From NCBI GenBank assembly GCA_023301665.1, contig JALZUL010000144.1, forward strand, positions 1-5,543: a DNA stretch of 5,543 bases. The letters run 5' to 3'. Origin of the DNA: Ascidiaceihabitans sp. Lineage in GTDB: Bacteria; Pseudomonadota; Alphaproteobacteria; Rhodobacterales; Rhodobacteraceae. Numbering within the stretch: the stretch's first letter is position 1; each line of letters starts with the position of its first letter. Shown here piece after piece: positions 5,460 through 5,543 of the stretch. The notes under the pieces were generated by a model. The model made no database searches and was not told the DNA's origin. It worked only from the letters and a program-made list of their open reading frames with translations. A program made the translations under genes and the position numbers.

Positions 5460-5543
5460 ATGGGCGAAACACGCAAAACCAAAGTACTTATCATCGGCTC
5501 AGGTCCAGCAGGCTATACCGCTGGCGTCTATGCCGCGCGTGCC
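5460..5543 (+). CDS. trxB: Thioredoxin-disulfide reductase, 5' end only
   Basis: Only 28 codons are inside the window. They read MGETRKTKVLIIGSGPAGYT followed by AGVYAARA, nearly the same as the start of E. coli TrxB. The Rossmann dinucleotide-binding motif GSGPAG (13-18) for FAD is intact. TrxB uses NADPH to reduce thioredoxin in the cytoplasm. The CxxC redox centre and the NADPH domain lie beyond the edge. The start at 5460 has a run of five G (5450-5454) five bases upstream; an ATG at 5441 is out of frame. It is divergent from the Lrp/AsnC gene across a 195-base spacer that holds candidate regulator sites. I could not identify its promoter with confidence. Confidence 0.93.
   Translation, partial: MGETRKTKVLIIGSGPAGYTAGVYAARA

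Noticed and set aside
1..5543. CRISPR array, IS element, prophage, tRNA or defence island
   Set aside because: There is no regularly spaced repeat, no transposase or integrase fragment, no tRNA-like cloverleaf and no defence-family domain. The gene content is conserved chromosomal.

Overview
The window looks like a chromosomal segment of a marine Roseobacter-type alphaproteobacterium (Rhodobacteraceae). This rests on the gene families and their order (a ubiK-like gene divergent from lgt, then a MidA-type methyltransferase and pgeF; a stand-alone Hint-domain protein; an Lrp/AsnC regulator divergent from trxB) and on moderate GC content. The genus cannot be fixed from sequence alone.

Layout. 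Bases 1-250 hold no gene I can support. A 79-residue UbiK/BMFP-family gene lies on the minus strand (251-490) and is divergent from a three-gene plus-strand operon: lgt (586-1482), a MidA/NDUFAF7-type SAM methyltransferase (1479-2537) and pgeF (2534-3289). Both junctions inside the operon are ATGA overlaps, so translation is probably coupled. A gap of about 260 bases follows. Then comes a very small basic protein gene (3551-3697, 48 residues) with an ideal ribosome binding site, closed by a strong intrinsic terminator (3749-3786). A second intergenic stretch carries an inverted repeat and a TTGACA-type promoter candidate in front of a Hint-domain protein, whose start I move to 3997 (3997-4758). 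That gene converges with an Lrp/AsnC regulator on the minus strand (4764-5264), with five bases between the stop codons. The regulator is divergent from trxB, of which only the first 28 codons are present (5460-5543).

How the genes fit together. lgt and pgeF both serve the cell envelope (lipoprotein lipidation and peptidoglycan precursor editing). The MidA relative and UbiK point to respiratory-chain assembly and ubiquinone synthesis. The lrp-trxB spacer has an imperfect dyad lying exactly over a predicted lrp promoter, plus a direct repeat with a 21-bp period, which suggests autoregulation and perhaps control of trxB. The least understood parts are the 48-residue protein and the Hint protein, which appears to lack the residues needed for self-cleavage. 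I found no CRISPR array, IS element, tRNA, rRNA or clear defence system. Most of the window is conserved housekeeping DNA.
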